DNA of 43,703 nucleotides from Salipiger pentaromativorans (GTDB lineage: Bacteria > Pseudomonadota > Alphaproteobacteria > Rhodobacterales > Rhodobacteraceae): NCBI RefSeq assembly GCF_024721115.1, contig NZ_JAMDHK010000026.1, positions 1 to 43,703 on the forward strand, read 5' to 3'. A program made the translations under genes and the position numbers. The stretch's first letter is position 1. Each line of letters opens with the position of its first letter. The notes beneath the pieces were generated by a model, which worked only from the letters and a program-made list of their open reading frames with translations, was not told the origin of the DNA and made no database searches. Positions 26,235-34,248 of the stretch are shown here, piece after piece.

Positions 26235-27275
26235 TTACTTCAGCACCTTGGCGTTCCAGTCCTCGAGCCAGCTTTCGCGGTTGTCGAGGATCACTTCCGG
26301 CGGCAGCAGCTTGAGCGAGGCGACGGTCTCGGCGCCATAGGTCAGGTTCTCGGCGATCTCGTCCGAGACGGTGACCTCGGCATTCGCGGGGCTGTCGACC
26401 AGCGCTTCGGCCAGCTTTGTCTGGATCTCGGTCGAAAGCCAGAAATCCATGAATTGCAGCGCCAGATCCTCGTTGCCGTTGTTCGCGGTCATCACCATGA
26501 CGTTCATGCCGCCGGTCTGGCCTTCCTTGGGCGTGGCCCAGGCCATCGGAAAACCGTTGTCCTTGAAGGCGCCCCAGGAGAAGCGGCCCACCGGAGCGGC
26601 CCAGATCTCTTCCTGCGCCATGAGCTGGGCAAGCTGCGAGGAGCGGACATAGAAGGTCACGATGTCATCGACATGGGCTGCGACCTCTTCGATGGGTTTC
26701 GAAAGGTCATAGCCTTCGACACCCGCCGCCTGCCCCAGCATATACAGCGCGGGCGGGCCCTGGTTGGTGGTGACATCGGGAAAGGCCACGTTGCCGGCCA
26801 GTTCGGGCGACATCAGATCGGCCCAGCTTTCCACCGTCACCTTGTCCGAGCGATAGACGATGGAGGTGGCGTAGAAGGTGTAGCCGATGCCCAGATGGTC
26901 GCCGAGCGGATCCTTGGCGATGTCGTAGAGCTTGTCGTAGTTCGACAGTTTCGACACATCGACGGGCTGGAGCAGACCTTTGCGCGCGGCGCCCATGGCG
27001 TCATGGGTGGAGAGCACCGCCATGTCGATGACCGGATCGTCCTTGTTGGCCTCGATCTTGGCCATCCGCTCGACCGAATTGCCGGTCTCGACCACGATGT
27101 CGCAGCCGCAGATCTCCTCGAACGGGTCGTAGACGATCTCTTTGAACTCGTCCTGGGCGAAGCTGTAGACCGAGATGGTCAGCGTCTTGTCGGCGGCATG
27201 GGCCGCCGGGGCGAGGGCGAGCGCGCTCAGGCTCGCTGCCGCCAGAAGGCGGGTCTTGGCGGGAAGTCGGGTCAT
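26235..27275 (-). CDS. Periplasmic substrate-binding protein, PotD-like
   Basis: This 346-residue protein is the periplasmic receptor of the importer, with a signal peptide cleaved near 27 (AHA|AD). It begins with a family-typical TLTISVYSF and has FEEICGCDIVVETGNSVERMAKIEA, DMAVLSTHDAMGAARKGLLQPVD, and YTFYATSIVYRSDKV in the first lobe. Polyamine-binding proteins of this family use Asp/Glu and Trp to hold amines, and the present ligand cannot be named from the motif. Its start overlaps the LacI stop by ATGA. Genes encoding a nucleoside hydrolase and adenine deaminase in the same operon point to a nucleoside or related purine. Confidence 0.9.
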   Translation of the reverse strand: MTRLPAKTRLLAAASLSALALAPAAHAADKTLTISVYSFAQDEFKEIVYDPFEEICGCDIVVETGNSVERMAKIEANKDDPVIDMAVLSTHDAMGAARKGLLQPVDVSKLSNYDKLYDIAKDPLGDHLGIGYTFYATSIVYRSDKVTVESWADLMSPELAGNVAFPDVTTNQGPPALYMLGQAAGVEGYDLSKPIEEVAAHVDDIVTFYVRSSQLAQLMAQEEIWAAPVGRFSWGAFKDNGFPMAWATPKEGQTGGMNVMVMTANNGNEDLALQFMDFWLSTEIQTKLAEALVDSPANAEVTVSDEIAENLTYGAETVASLKLLPPEVILDNRESWLEDWNAKVLK

Positions 27276-28249
27276 GGGCAGGTCTCCTTGTCGGTTTGGT
27301 TTGTGCTTGTGGTTGTTCCCCGCACCAGCAGCTCGACCGGCACGGTGCGCGGCGGTGGCGCGGGATGGGCGTCGAGCTGGGCCAGCACGCTTTCCAGCGC
27401 GCCTTCGGCGATGGCGGGCAGGTCCTGGGCGACGGTGGTCAGCCCCGGCGCGACCAGCGCGGAAAAGGCGTGGTTGTCGAAGCCGGTGACGGCAATGTCG
27501 CGCGGGACGCGCAGCCCCGCCGCCTGAAGCCGGGTCAGCAGCGGCAAGGCGATCAGGTCCGACGTGGCGGCCAGCGCGGTGAAGCCATCGGCGAGGAGAT
27601 CGTAAGGAGCGGGCAGGGGCGCGTCTTCCAGCCAGAGTACACGGCCCGTCATGTCGCCGGAAAGCGCCTCGGTCATGCCAGCGACACGGTCGGTCTGCAC
27701 GCGCGAGGCGCTGCTCTGGCCGACGATCAGGATCTTGCGATGACCGCGCAGGCGCAGGTGTTCGACGATCAGCGCGCCGCCCTGACGGTGGTCGGCGCAG
27801 ATCGTATTGCCGGGGGTCGAGGCGGCGTCGATCATCGCGACGGGAACGCCGAGCGGCGGCATCTGCGTGCCGCGCCGGGGAACGACGACCAGCCCGTCCG
27901 CGCCCTGCCGCACCAGCCGCTGCAATGCCTGTGCCTGTGCCTCGCGGGTGCCCCGGCTGTCGGCGATGAGCACGCCGAGCCCGCGCGCCTGCGCCGCCGC
28001 CTCGACGGATTGCGCCAGCGCGGGAAAGAGCGGGTTTGCGATGTCGGGCAGCACCAGCCCGATCACGCCGCTGCGCCCGGTCCGCAGCGCCCGCGCCTGG
28101 ACCGACGGGACATAGCCCAGCCGGGTGGCCTCTTGCCGGATGCGGTCCTTCAGCGCCTCCGAGACGCGGCCCTTGCCGGACAGCGCATTCGACACGGTGG
28201 CCGTCGAGACCCCCATGGCGCGCGCGATGTCTTCCAGCTTGGGATTCAT
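27272..28249 (-). CDS. LacI-family transcriptional regulator
   Basis: This 325-residue protein has the LacI helix-turn-helix (LEDIARAMGVSTATVSNALSGKGRVSEALKDRI) and a periplasmic-binding-protein-like effector domain (GVIGLVLPDIANPLFPALAQSVE). It starts at 28249; the extension to 28354 is not family-like. It is the first gene of the operon and its stop overlaps the binding-protein start, so it regulates its own transcription together with the transporter. A LacI-type operator lies 24-35 bp upstream of its start. The ligand should be a sugar-containing compound such as a nucleoside or ribose; this is inference from the family and from the operon. Confidence 0.92.
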   Translation of the reverse strand: MNPKLEDIARAMGVSTATVSNALSGKGRVSEALKDRIRQEATRLGYVPSVQARALRTGRSGVIGLVLPDIANPLFPALAQSVEAAAQARGLGVLIADSRGTREAQAQALQRLVRQGADGLVVVPRRGTQMPPLGVPVAMIDAASTPGNTICADHRQGGALIVEHLRLRGHRKILIVGQSSASRVQTDRVAGMTEALSGDMTGRVLWLEDAPLPAPYDLLADGFTALAATSDLIALPLLTRLQAAGLRVPRDIAVTGFDNHAFSALVAPGLTTVAQDLPAIAEGALESVLAQLDAHPAPPPRTVPVELLVRGTTTSTNQTDKETCP

Positions 28250-28272
28250 GACCCGAGTCGCTTTCGCTTCGA

Positions 28273-28284
28273 TTAAACGATTAA
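28273..28284. promoter_or_regulatory. LacI-type operator upstream of the regulator operon
   Basis: TTAAACGATTAA has the central CG and AAnCGnTT core typical of LacI-family operators; about seven of ten positions each side of the centre are symmetric if the site is extended to 28269-28288. It lies 24-35 bp upstream of the LacI start, and fits autoregulation of the transporter/salvage operon. Confidence 0.6.
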
Positions 28285-28627
28285 CCAACTTGAGCAGCGA
28301 CTTCCCCCCGCGCGTCAAGGGGGCAGGCGGGAAAATCGCGGTTCGCTTCCGCATTCACGGTGTCGGTGCCTGCGGATTGATCTTTGGCCGCGGGCGGATT
28401 GAACCTCTGTTGCTGACGGTTTGGGCAGGCCCGTCAGCCGCGAATGGTCCAGTAGAGAGGTTTATGCGCGGCATCTGGCGGGCGATTCCCTGCCAATGCG
28501 ACGGGGAATCGGGGCTCGCCGCCGGTGCCGCGATTCGCGATGCGCGGGAGAACGCCGATTCGCGGTTGCCGGGATTGCCTGCAAAGAAGGCACAACTGCC
28601 TCTGAGACCTGCGTTTTTACGGCCCGT

Positions 28628-28678
28628 GCCTCCGTTCGGGGCGGCGCCGGGGCAGGGGAAATCCGTTCGAACGGAGGC
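28628..28678. promoter_or_regulatory. Structured element in the opgG leader
   Basis: An 11-bp arm (28628-28638, GCCTCCGTTCG) can pair with its complement (28668-28678). The second arm is itself part of a perfect 14-bp palindrome TCCGTTCGAACGGA (28662-28675), so two exclusive foldings are possible: long-range pairing or a short local hairpin. This resembles an attenuator or sensor, but may also be a protein operator of which the half-site TCCGTTCG occurs twice. Confidence 0.5.
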
Positions 28679-28777
28679 GCCGGTCAAAAACCTGCCGAGG
28701 AATCGGCAAAAGAGCGCGCATCCTGCTCGGGACGGATGGCTTTCTCCCTGAAGCTCCTACTTATAGAGGGCGAACAC

Positions 28778-30406
28778 ATGGACGCGAAGATGTACCCTCC
28801 GATCCCAGATTACCTACAAAAACCAACCCGTTCCGGGCACCGCGCTTTGTCTCGCCGTGCCGCTCTCACGCGCCTCGGCGCGGCGCTGTCGACCGGTCTC
28901 TTGCCCGGCGCCGCACTCGCTCAGGATGCGGCGGAGGCGGCCCCGGGAACGCCGTTTTCCTTCGAAGCGCTCTCCGAGCGCATGCAGCGTGAGAGCCGCT
29001 CGGCGCCCGCCGCCGCGACCGAGATAGACGGCTTTCTCGCCGGGCTTGGATATGACGATTATCAGCGCATCCGTTTTCGCGGCGACCGGGCCCGCTGGTC
29101 CGAGGAAACGGACGGGCGGTTCCGCCTGCAAGCCTTTCATCTGGGCTGGCTCTTCAAGCAGCCGGTGACCGTCAGCGAGATTGTCGATGGCCAGGCCGTG
29201 CCGATGATCTTCTCGACCCGGGATTTCGAATACGACTCGGTCACGCAGGAGGTGCCGGAGAACCTCGATCTTCCGGGGGTGGCGGGATTCCGGCTGCACA
29301 ACCAGCTCAACCGGGCCGACATCTATGACGAGCTTGTGGCCTTTCTGGGCGCCAGCTATTTCCGTGCGCTGGGCAAGGGCAACACCTATGGTCTGAGCGC
29401 GCGCGGCCTTGCCGTCAATACCGGCATGGCCGAGGGCGAGGAATTCCCCCGCTTCACCGAGTTCTGGATCGAGCGCCCCGCGCCCGGCGCGGCCAGCATC
29501 ACGCTATATGCGGCGCTGCAAAGCCGTTCGGTCACCGGCGCCTACCGCTTCGTGATCACGCCCGGGCCGACCACCGCCATGGATGTGACCGCGCGGCTCT
29601 ATCTGCGCCGGGACATCGCGCAGCTCGGCATTTCGCCGCTGACCTCGATGTTCCTCTTCGACGGGGCTGACCCGGGGCCGTTCTACGATTACCGCGCTGC
29701 GGTGCATGACAGCTCGGCGCTTGTTCTCAATATGGGCGAGACCACCTTCTTCCGCCCGCTGAACAACCCGCCCCGTCTGGCCGCCTCTTATCTGGGCGCG
29801 CAGAGCCCGCGGTCTTTCGGGCTGGTGCAGCGGGAGCGCGCGTTCGACCAGTATCTGGACGCGCAGGCGCATTACGAACGCCGCCCGTCGCTCATGGTCG
29901 AGCCTCTGGGCGACTGGGGCCGGGGCACGGTGCGGCTGCTCGAGATCCCCTCGGATCTCGAAGCCAACGACAATATTGTCGCCTATTGGGTGCCGGAAGC
30001 GCCGGCGCGGGCCGGCGATGCGCTGGAGTTCGCCTACCGGCTGCATTGGGGCATGTCGCCGCCCGGAGACCGGGCCGAGGCGCTGGCGCAGGTGCTGCGC
30101 ACCCGCAGCGGCGAGGGCGGAGTGTCCGGCGTGCGCAAGGAAACCGACCACCGCAAGTTCGTGATCGACTTTCAGGGTGGCCTGCTGCGGAACCTTCCGG
30201 CAGATGCCGACGTTGAAGCCGAGATCGCCGTGCAGAACGGATCGGTCGTGCAATCGGCCCTGTCCCTGGTCAGCGGTACCGACATCTGGCGGCTGGTGAT
30301 CGACGTCGAGGGAGAGCCCGAGACCACCGTGGAACTGAAAGCATCCCTGTCCGGTTTCGGCCGGACGCTGAGCGAGACGTGGCTGTATCAATGGGTCAAG
30401 GAATGA
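28778..30406 (+). CDS. opgG: Glucan biosynthesis protein G (OpgG/MdoG)
   Basis: OpgG is a periplasmic protein needed for building osmoregulated periplasmic glucans. The 542-residue protein has a twin-arginine (Tat) signal (SRRAAL at 25-30, cleavage near ALA|QD at 48/49) and the family body: FSFEALSERMQRE, YDDYQRIRFRGD, FHLGWLFKQPVTV, GFRLHNQLNRADIYDE, FLGASYFRALG, YGLSARGLAVNTG, and LTSMFLFD. The start at 28778 has AGAGGG at 28765-28770. The stop overlaps opgI (ATGA). It is the first gene of the opgGIHC operon, in the order described for Rhodobacter sphaeroides. Confidence 0.96.
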   Translation: MDAKMYPPIPDYLQKPTRSGHRALSRRAALTRLGAALSTGLLPGAALAQDAAEAAPGTPFSFEALSERMQRESRSAPAAATEIDGFLAGLGYDDYQRIRFRGDRARWSEETDGRFRLQAFHLGWLFKQPVTVSEIVDGQAVPMIFSTRDFEYDSVTQEVPENLDLPGVAGFRLHNQLNRADIYDELVAFLGASYFRALGKGNTYGLSARGLAVNTGMAEGEEFPRFTEFWIERPAPGAASITLYAALQSRSVTGAYRFVITPGPTTAMDVTARLYLRRDIAQLGISPLTSMFLFDGADPGPFYDYRAAVHDSSALVLNMGETTFFRPLNNPPRLAASYLGAQSPRSFGLVQRERAFDQYLDAQAHYERRPSLMVEPLGDWGRGTVRLLEIPSDLEANDNIVAYWVPEAPARAGDALEFAYRLHWGMSPPGDRAEALAQVLRTRSGEGGVSGVRKETDHRKFVIDFQGGLLRNLPADADVEAEIAVQNGSVVQSALSLVSGTDIWRLVIDVEGEPETTVELKASLSGFGRTLSETWLYQWVKE

Positions 30407-30579
30407 ACGATCTTACCGAGCTGAACCCGTCTGACACCAATGCCGTGCTGCGTTCCGGCGCAGGCTGGGAGCCGCCCTCGGCGCCGCTCGACATGCCCCG
30501 TCAGGTGCTGGAGCGCGAGGTCCGGTCGCTGGACTGGCTGGCGGTGCTGCGGCGCCCCTGGACGCGCAGCGGTGTCTGA
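30403..30579 (+). CDS. opgI: Small OpgI protein between opgG and opgH
   Basis: This 58-residue ORF begins at an ATGA overlap with opgG and ends 8 bases into opgH, in a different frame. In Rhodobacter sphaeroides a small opgI between opgG and opgH is required for glucan synthesis, and the position here is the same. The sequence carries PPSAPLDMPRQVLE (about 24-37), which resembles the cytoplasmic N-terminal stretch of single-chain OpgH proteins. So OpgI may be a detached OpgH N-terminus. It is soluble and has no signal peptide. Confidence 0.75.
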   Translation: MNDLTELNPSDTNAVLRSGAGWEPPSAPLDMPRQVLEREVRSLDWLAVLRRPWTRSGV

Positions 30580-32374
30580 GCCGTTCATGACGCGAACGAT
30601 CCCAGCGCTCGACCTGGGCACGCGACTCGTGCGCCTCGGCGCGATCTCGGGTGCGCTGCTGATGGCCGCCATCGCCGCAGCGCTTGTGGCCGAGGCCGGG
30701 TTGTCCGATGGCTTCGGCCTTTGGGACGCGCTGCGCACGGCGCTGATCTTCGTGACCACCGGCTGGCTGGCCTGGGGCGCGATGCTGGCCTTTGTCGGGC
30801 TGCCCCGGGCGCCGCAGCCGGCGGTGCCGGAGTTGCAAGCGCCGCAGCCGAGGACGGTCGTGCTCGTGCCGATCTGCAACGAGGATCCGATCAGCACCTT
30901 CGCCCGCATTCAGGCGATGGACGCCTCGGCGGACGAGGCAGGGTTGCGGCTCGATGTGGCGGTGCTGTCCGACACGCAGGATGCCGCTGCGGCGGCGCGC
31001 GAAGAGGCCGCCTTTGCCGTTCTGCTGGCCGAAACCGGCGGGGCGGGGCGGATCTTTTACCGCCGCCGCCGCGACAATCGCGGACGCAAGGCCGGCAACA
31101 TCGAGTCGTTCATCCGCGAGTCGGGCGGCGCCTATGACTTCGCGGTGATCCTCGACGCCGACAGCCTGATGGAAGGCGCGACGATCCGCACGCTGATCGC
31201 CCGGATGCAGCAGGATCCGGGGCTGGGCCTGTTGCAGACGCTGCCGCGCATCGTCTCCGCGCATTCGCTGTTCGGCCGGGCAGTGCAGTTCGCTGCGGCG
31301 TTTCACGGTCCGGTCTTCACGCGCGGTCTGGCGCGCATGCAGGGCGGCACGGGTCCGTTCTGGGGCCACAACGCCATCGTCCGGGTCCGCGCCTTCGCCG
31401 AAAGCTGCGCGCTGCCTGAACTCTCGGGTCCGCCGCCCTTCGGGGGCCATATCCTCAGCCATGATTATGTCGAGGCGGCGCTGCTGGCGCGGGCCGGCTG
31501 GAAGGTGCAGGTCGATGGCACGATCGGCGGGTCGTTCGAGGAGGGTCCGGAGAACCTGCTGTCCTTCGCCAAGCGTGACCGGCGCTGGTGTCAGGGCAAC
31601 CTGCAACATGTGCGCCTGCTCTGGGCGCCGGGTCTGGCCGGGTGGAGCCGGTTCGTCTTTCTGCAAGGCATTCTCGCCTATGTCGTGTCGCTGCTCTGGG
31701 CGGCGTTCCTGCTGGTCTCGGTCGCCGCGACGGTGCTGGCGCCGCCGCCGGATTACTTCCCCGAACCGCATATGCTGTTCCCGGTCTTTCCCAGCGACCG
31801 CACCAAGGAGATCACCGCGCTGGCGCTGGGCATCATCGGCCTGCTGATCCTGCCGAAGCTGGCGATCCTCGCCGAAGCGGCGCGCAGCGGGCGGGTCCAG
31901 AGCTTTGGCGGGACCGGCGCGGCGCTCGCCTCTCTGGCGACCGAGATCCTGCTCAGCTCGCTGCTGGCGCCGGTGATGATGATGTTCCAGCTTCGGGCGG
32001 TGCTTCAGGTCCTGTCGGGCCGCGACGGCGGCTGGCCGGCGCATGCGCGGGGCGAGGGGCTGCTGCGGCTTGGCGAGGCGCTGCGGGCGAGCGGCTGGAT
32101 CGCGGCGACCGGCGCGGTCGGGCTCGGGCTGGTCTATCAGCTTTCGTCGGATCTGGTTGTCTGGATGCTGCCGGTCTGTCTGCCGATGATCGTCGCGCCG
32201 GCGCTGATCGCCTGGACATCGCGCCCGCTGACGCATGCGCTGTTCCGCGTGCCGGACGAGATCGCGCCCGCCCCGGTGGTCGCGCGGTATCACGCGCTGA
32301 TGCGCCGGAAAGCCGCCGCGCTGGCGGACCGCCAGCCGGCCCCCGCAGAGTTGGGCGCAGATGCAACGGCCTGA
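30572..32374 (+). CDS. opgH: Glucan glucosyltransferase (OpgH/MdoH)
   Basis: OpgH is an inner-membrane GT2 glucosyltransferase that polymerises the glucan backbone from UDP-glucose. From the GTG at 30572 it has 600 residues. Conserved features are VVLVPICNEDP (catalytic N-terminal core of GT2), ILDADSLM with the DxD at 195-197, FWGHNAIVRV, and RDRRWCQGN (QxxRW type). Several transmembrane helices follow and two precede the catalytic domain. The GTG overlaps the opgI stop; ATG 30587 is an alternative start. The family is usually 650-850 residues, so the N-terminus is short, in line with the separated opgI. Its stop overlaps the opgC start by 14 bases. Confidence 0.94.
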   Translation: MSEPFMTRTIPALDLGTRLVRLGAISGALLMAAIAAALVAEAGLSDGFGLWDALRTALIFVTTGWLAWGAMLAFVGLPRAPQPAVPELQAPQPRTVVLVPICNEDPISTFARIQAMDASADEAGLRLDVAVLSDTQDAAAAAREEAAFAVLLAETGGAGRIFYRRRRDNRGRKAGNIESFIRESGGAYDFAVILDADSLMEGATIRTLIARMQQDPGLGLLQTLPRIVSAHSLFGRAVQFAAAFHGPVFTRGLARMQGGTGPFWGHNAIVRVRAFAESCALPELSGPPPFGGHILSHDYVEAALLARAGWKVQVDGTIGGSFEEGPENLLSFAKRDRRWCQGNLQHVRLLWAPGLAGWSRFVFLQGILAYVVSLLWAAFLLVSVAATVLAPPPDYFPEPHMLFPVFPSDRTKEITALALGIIGLLILPKLAILAEAARSGRVQSFGGTGAALASLATEILLSSLLAPVMMMFQLRAVLQVLSGRDGGWPAHARGEGLLRLGEALRASGWIAATGAVGLGLVYQLSSDLVVWMLPVCLPMIVAPALIAWTSRPLTHALFRVPDEIAPAPVVARYHALMRRKAAALADRQPAPAELGADATA

Positions 32375-33569
32375 TCCGCAGACCCTGGCGCCCTCAGCGG
32401 GCACGCGGCGTCCGCGCGATCCGCGGATCGACGCGTTTCGCGGGCTCGCGCTTGTCACGATCTTTGTCGATCATGTGCCGGGCAATCCCTACGAGCAGGT
32501 CACCCTGCGGAACTGGGGGTTTTCCGACGCCGCCGAAGCCTTCTTCATCATGTCGGGCATCGCTGCGGGGCTGGCCTATTCCGGCGCCTTGGCCTCGGGC
32601 CCGTTCTGGGCCGGGGCCAAGCCGGTCTGGCGGCGCGCCTGGCTGCTCTATCTGGTCCATCTGTGCCTGAGCCTCTGGGCCATAGCGATCTTTGCCGCCG
32701 GCGCGGATGTCTTCGGCCTGCCGGCACTGCTGGAAAAGAACAATCTGGGCGCGGTGTTCCAGAAGACCGGCGAGGCGCTGGTCGGGCTGCCGCTGCTACT
32801 GCATCAGCTCGGCTATGTGAACATCCTGCCCGTCTACAGCGTGCTTCTGCTCTGTACGCCCTTCGCGATCCGCGTTGGCCGGACGAATCCCTGGTGGCTT
32901 GCCGGGGGGGCGGTGGCGCTCTGGTTCGCAGCGGGGCTCTGGCGGCTCAACTTTCCCAACTACCCGAACCCCGGCGGCTGGTTCTTCAACCCGTTTTCCT
33001 GGCAGCTCGTCTTCGTTCTCGGGCTGCTCACAGGCGTTCGCATGCGGCAGGGCGCGCGGTTTGTGCCGAAGCGGCCGGTCCTGCTCTGGATCGCCGGGAT
33101 GTGGCTGCTGCTGGTGCTGGCCTGGCGGCTGAGCCCCGATCTGGCGGCTTTGCTCAACCACCAGATGGCCCGGCTCGGGGCGCTGGGCGCGCCGTTCCAT
33201 CTGATCTCTCACGACAAGACCTTTCTGGCGCTGCCGCGCCTGCTGCACGCGCTGGCGCTGGTCTATGTGCTGTCCTGTAGCGCGACCGTCCGGCGGGCCG
33301 CCGGCCATGTCGCCGCCGCGCCGCTGCGGCTGCTCGGGCGGCATGGTCTGCTGGTCTTTTCGGTGGGCACCTTACTGTCGCTTCTGATGCAGGTCGCGCT
33401 GGCTGCGCTGCCGGCGCCCGACGCTGCGGCCTGGGGGCTCATTCCACTTGGGATCTTGGCGATGCTGGCGGTTGCCTGGATCGCCGAAGCGCGGCGGCAG
33501 ACATCGGCGCCCCGGATGGTGGCGGGGGCGCCCCTGACAGCCCTCGCGCCCCGGCATCCGGACTCCTGA
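32361..33569 (+). CDS. opgC: OpgC membrane acyltransferase (glucan succinylation)
   Basis: OpgC is an integral membrane protein of the OpgC/acyltransferase-3-like family that adds succinyl groups to osmoregulated periplasmic glucans. The 402-residue protein has about ten hydrophobic segments. Family features are RDPRIDAFRGLALVTIFVDHVPGNPYE at the start, RNWGFSDAAEAFFIMSGIAAGLAY and WRRAWLLYLVHL. The gene overlaps opgH by 14 bases, so it is in the same transcript, as in R. sphaeroides where it is the fourth gene of the operon. It ends 24 bases before the convergent MarR stop. Confidence 0.92.
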   Translation: MQRPDPQTLAPSAGTRRPRDPRIDAFRGLALVTIFVDHVPGNPYEQVTLRNWGFSDAAEAFFIMSGIAAGLAYSGALASGPFWAGAKPVWRRAWLLYLVHLCLSLWAIAIFAAGADVFGLPALLEKNNLGAVFQKTGEALVGLPLLLHQLGYVNILPVYSVLLLCTPFAIRVGRTNPWWLAGGAVALWFAAGLWRLNFPNYPNPGGWFFNPFSWQLVFVLGLLTGVRMRQGARFVPKRPVLLWIAGMWLLLVLAWRLSPDLAALLNHQMARLGALGAPFHLISHDKTFLALPRLLHALALVYVLSCSATVRRAAGHVAAAPLRLLGRHGLLVFSVGTLLSLLMQVALAALPAPDAAAWGLIPLGILAMLAVAWIAEARRQTSAPRMVAGAPLTALAPRHPDS

Positions 33570-33593
33570 CGGGCTGAGCCGGACGGTTTCCCG

Positions 33594-34085
33594 TCACTCC
33601 TGCGGCGGATGCTCCGAGGGACGTTCCGGCGCGGGGCGCAGCGGGGCGCGGCTCATCGCGTTGCTTTCCGCGGTCATCTTGCGCAGCAGCCCAAGCAGGC
33701 TGTCGCGCTCCTGGGCGTTCAGATCCTTCAGGATCGTTTCCTGAATCCGGTCGATGACCGGGAGCGCGTTTTTCAGCAGCGCCGCGCCCGCGTCGGTCAG
33801 GCGCAATTGCCGGGCGCGGCGGTCGGTGGCGCTGACCTTGCGCTCGATAAGCCCGCGCGCCGCCAGCCGGTTCACCACGCCGCCCAGCGTCACCCGGTCA
33901 TAGGCGATCAGCCCGGCCAGCGTTGCCTGGTCGATGTCGGGATGATCGTTCAGCATGCTCAGCGCAGCGAACTGCACCGGGGTCAGGTCGAGTCCCGCCG
34001 CGTTTGCCTCACCGGCAAAGGCGGAAACGGAAATCTGATGCAGGCGGCGGATCAGGTGTCCGGGCAAATCGTAAACATGGGCCAT
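33594..34085 (-). CDS. MarR-family transcriptional regulator
   Basis: This 163-residue protein has the MarR winged helix, with LTPVQFAALSMLNDHPDIDQATLAGLIAYDRVTLGGVVNRLAARGLIERKVSATDRR. The start MAHVYDLPGHLIRRLHQ at 34085 gives the usual N-terminal helix; a frame open to 34139 was rejected. It is divergent from the gentisate/3-hydroxybenzoate operon and separated from it by a 163-bp region with a strong palindromic operator. I infer that it represses the operon and is relieved by an aromatic ligand such as gentisate or 3-hydroxybenzoate. Confidence 0.9.
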   Translation of the reverse strand: MAHVYDLPGHLIRRLHQISVSAFAGEANAAGLDLTPVQFAALSMLNDHPDIDQATLAGLIAYDRVTLGGVVNRLAARGLIERKVSATDRRARQLRLTDAGAALLKNALPVIDRIQETILKDLNAQERDSLLGLLRKMTAESNAMSRAPLRPAPERPSEHPPQE

Positions 34086-34166
34086 ATCGTCGTGCCTAGC
34101 CGAACCCGCAAAACCAGACAAGCGACAGCGCCGGGTCACGCGGGTGTGAGGGAGTTAATATGAGAA

Positions 34167-34208
34167 GCATACTTATCATTATTGACAGTGGCAATATGAT
34201 ACGCATAC
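34167..34208. promoter_or_regulatory. MarR operator and gtdA promoter
   Basis: Two 13-bp arms (34167-34179 and 34196-34208) form an imperfect inverted repeat, 10 of 13 matching, including the perfect core TATCAT / ATGATA. TTGACA (34182-34187) lies between them and CATACT (34204-34209) follows at 16 bp, a good promoter toward gtdA. The palindrome therefore straddles the promoter, and its central position between the two divergent genes fits MarR-type repression. Confidence 0.62.
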
Positions 34209-34248
34209 TACCTATTAATGAACGCGAGTCACTCGAGGGGAGGAACCG

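Larger units (their letters stand above)
28250..28777. other. 528-bp intergenic region between lacI and opgG
   Basis: No gene with family resemblance is seen, although a frame open into opgG from 28421 exists. The left end carries the LacI operator. The right half contains several hairpins: GCTGACGG at 28412-28419 pairing with 28431-28438; CGATTCCC at 28483-28490 with 28504-28511; and an 11-bp arm at 28628-28638 with 28668-28678. Direct repeats CGATTCGCG are at 28531 and 28556. It should hold the opg promoter and probably a long leader. Confidence 0.6.

Noticed and set aside
28421-28777. A 119-residue N-terminal extension of OpgG
   Set aside because: It lacks family resemblance, runs through hairpins, and a good ribosome site and Tat signal define the start at 28778.
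33568-33595. A hairpin (GACGGG / CCCGTC) between opgC and the MarR gene as a terminator
   Set aside because: Only 6 bp with a 16-base loop and no T-run; too weak to support.
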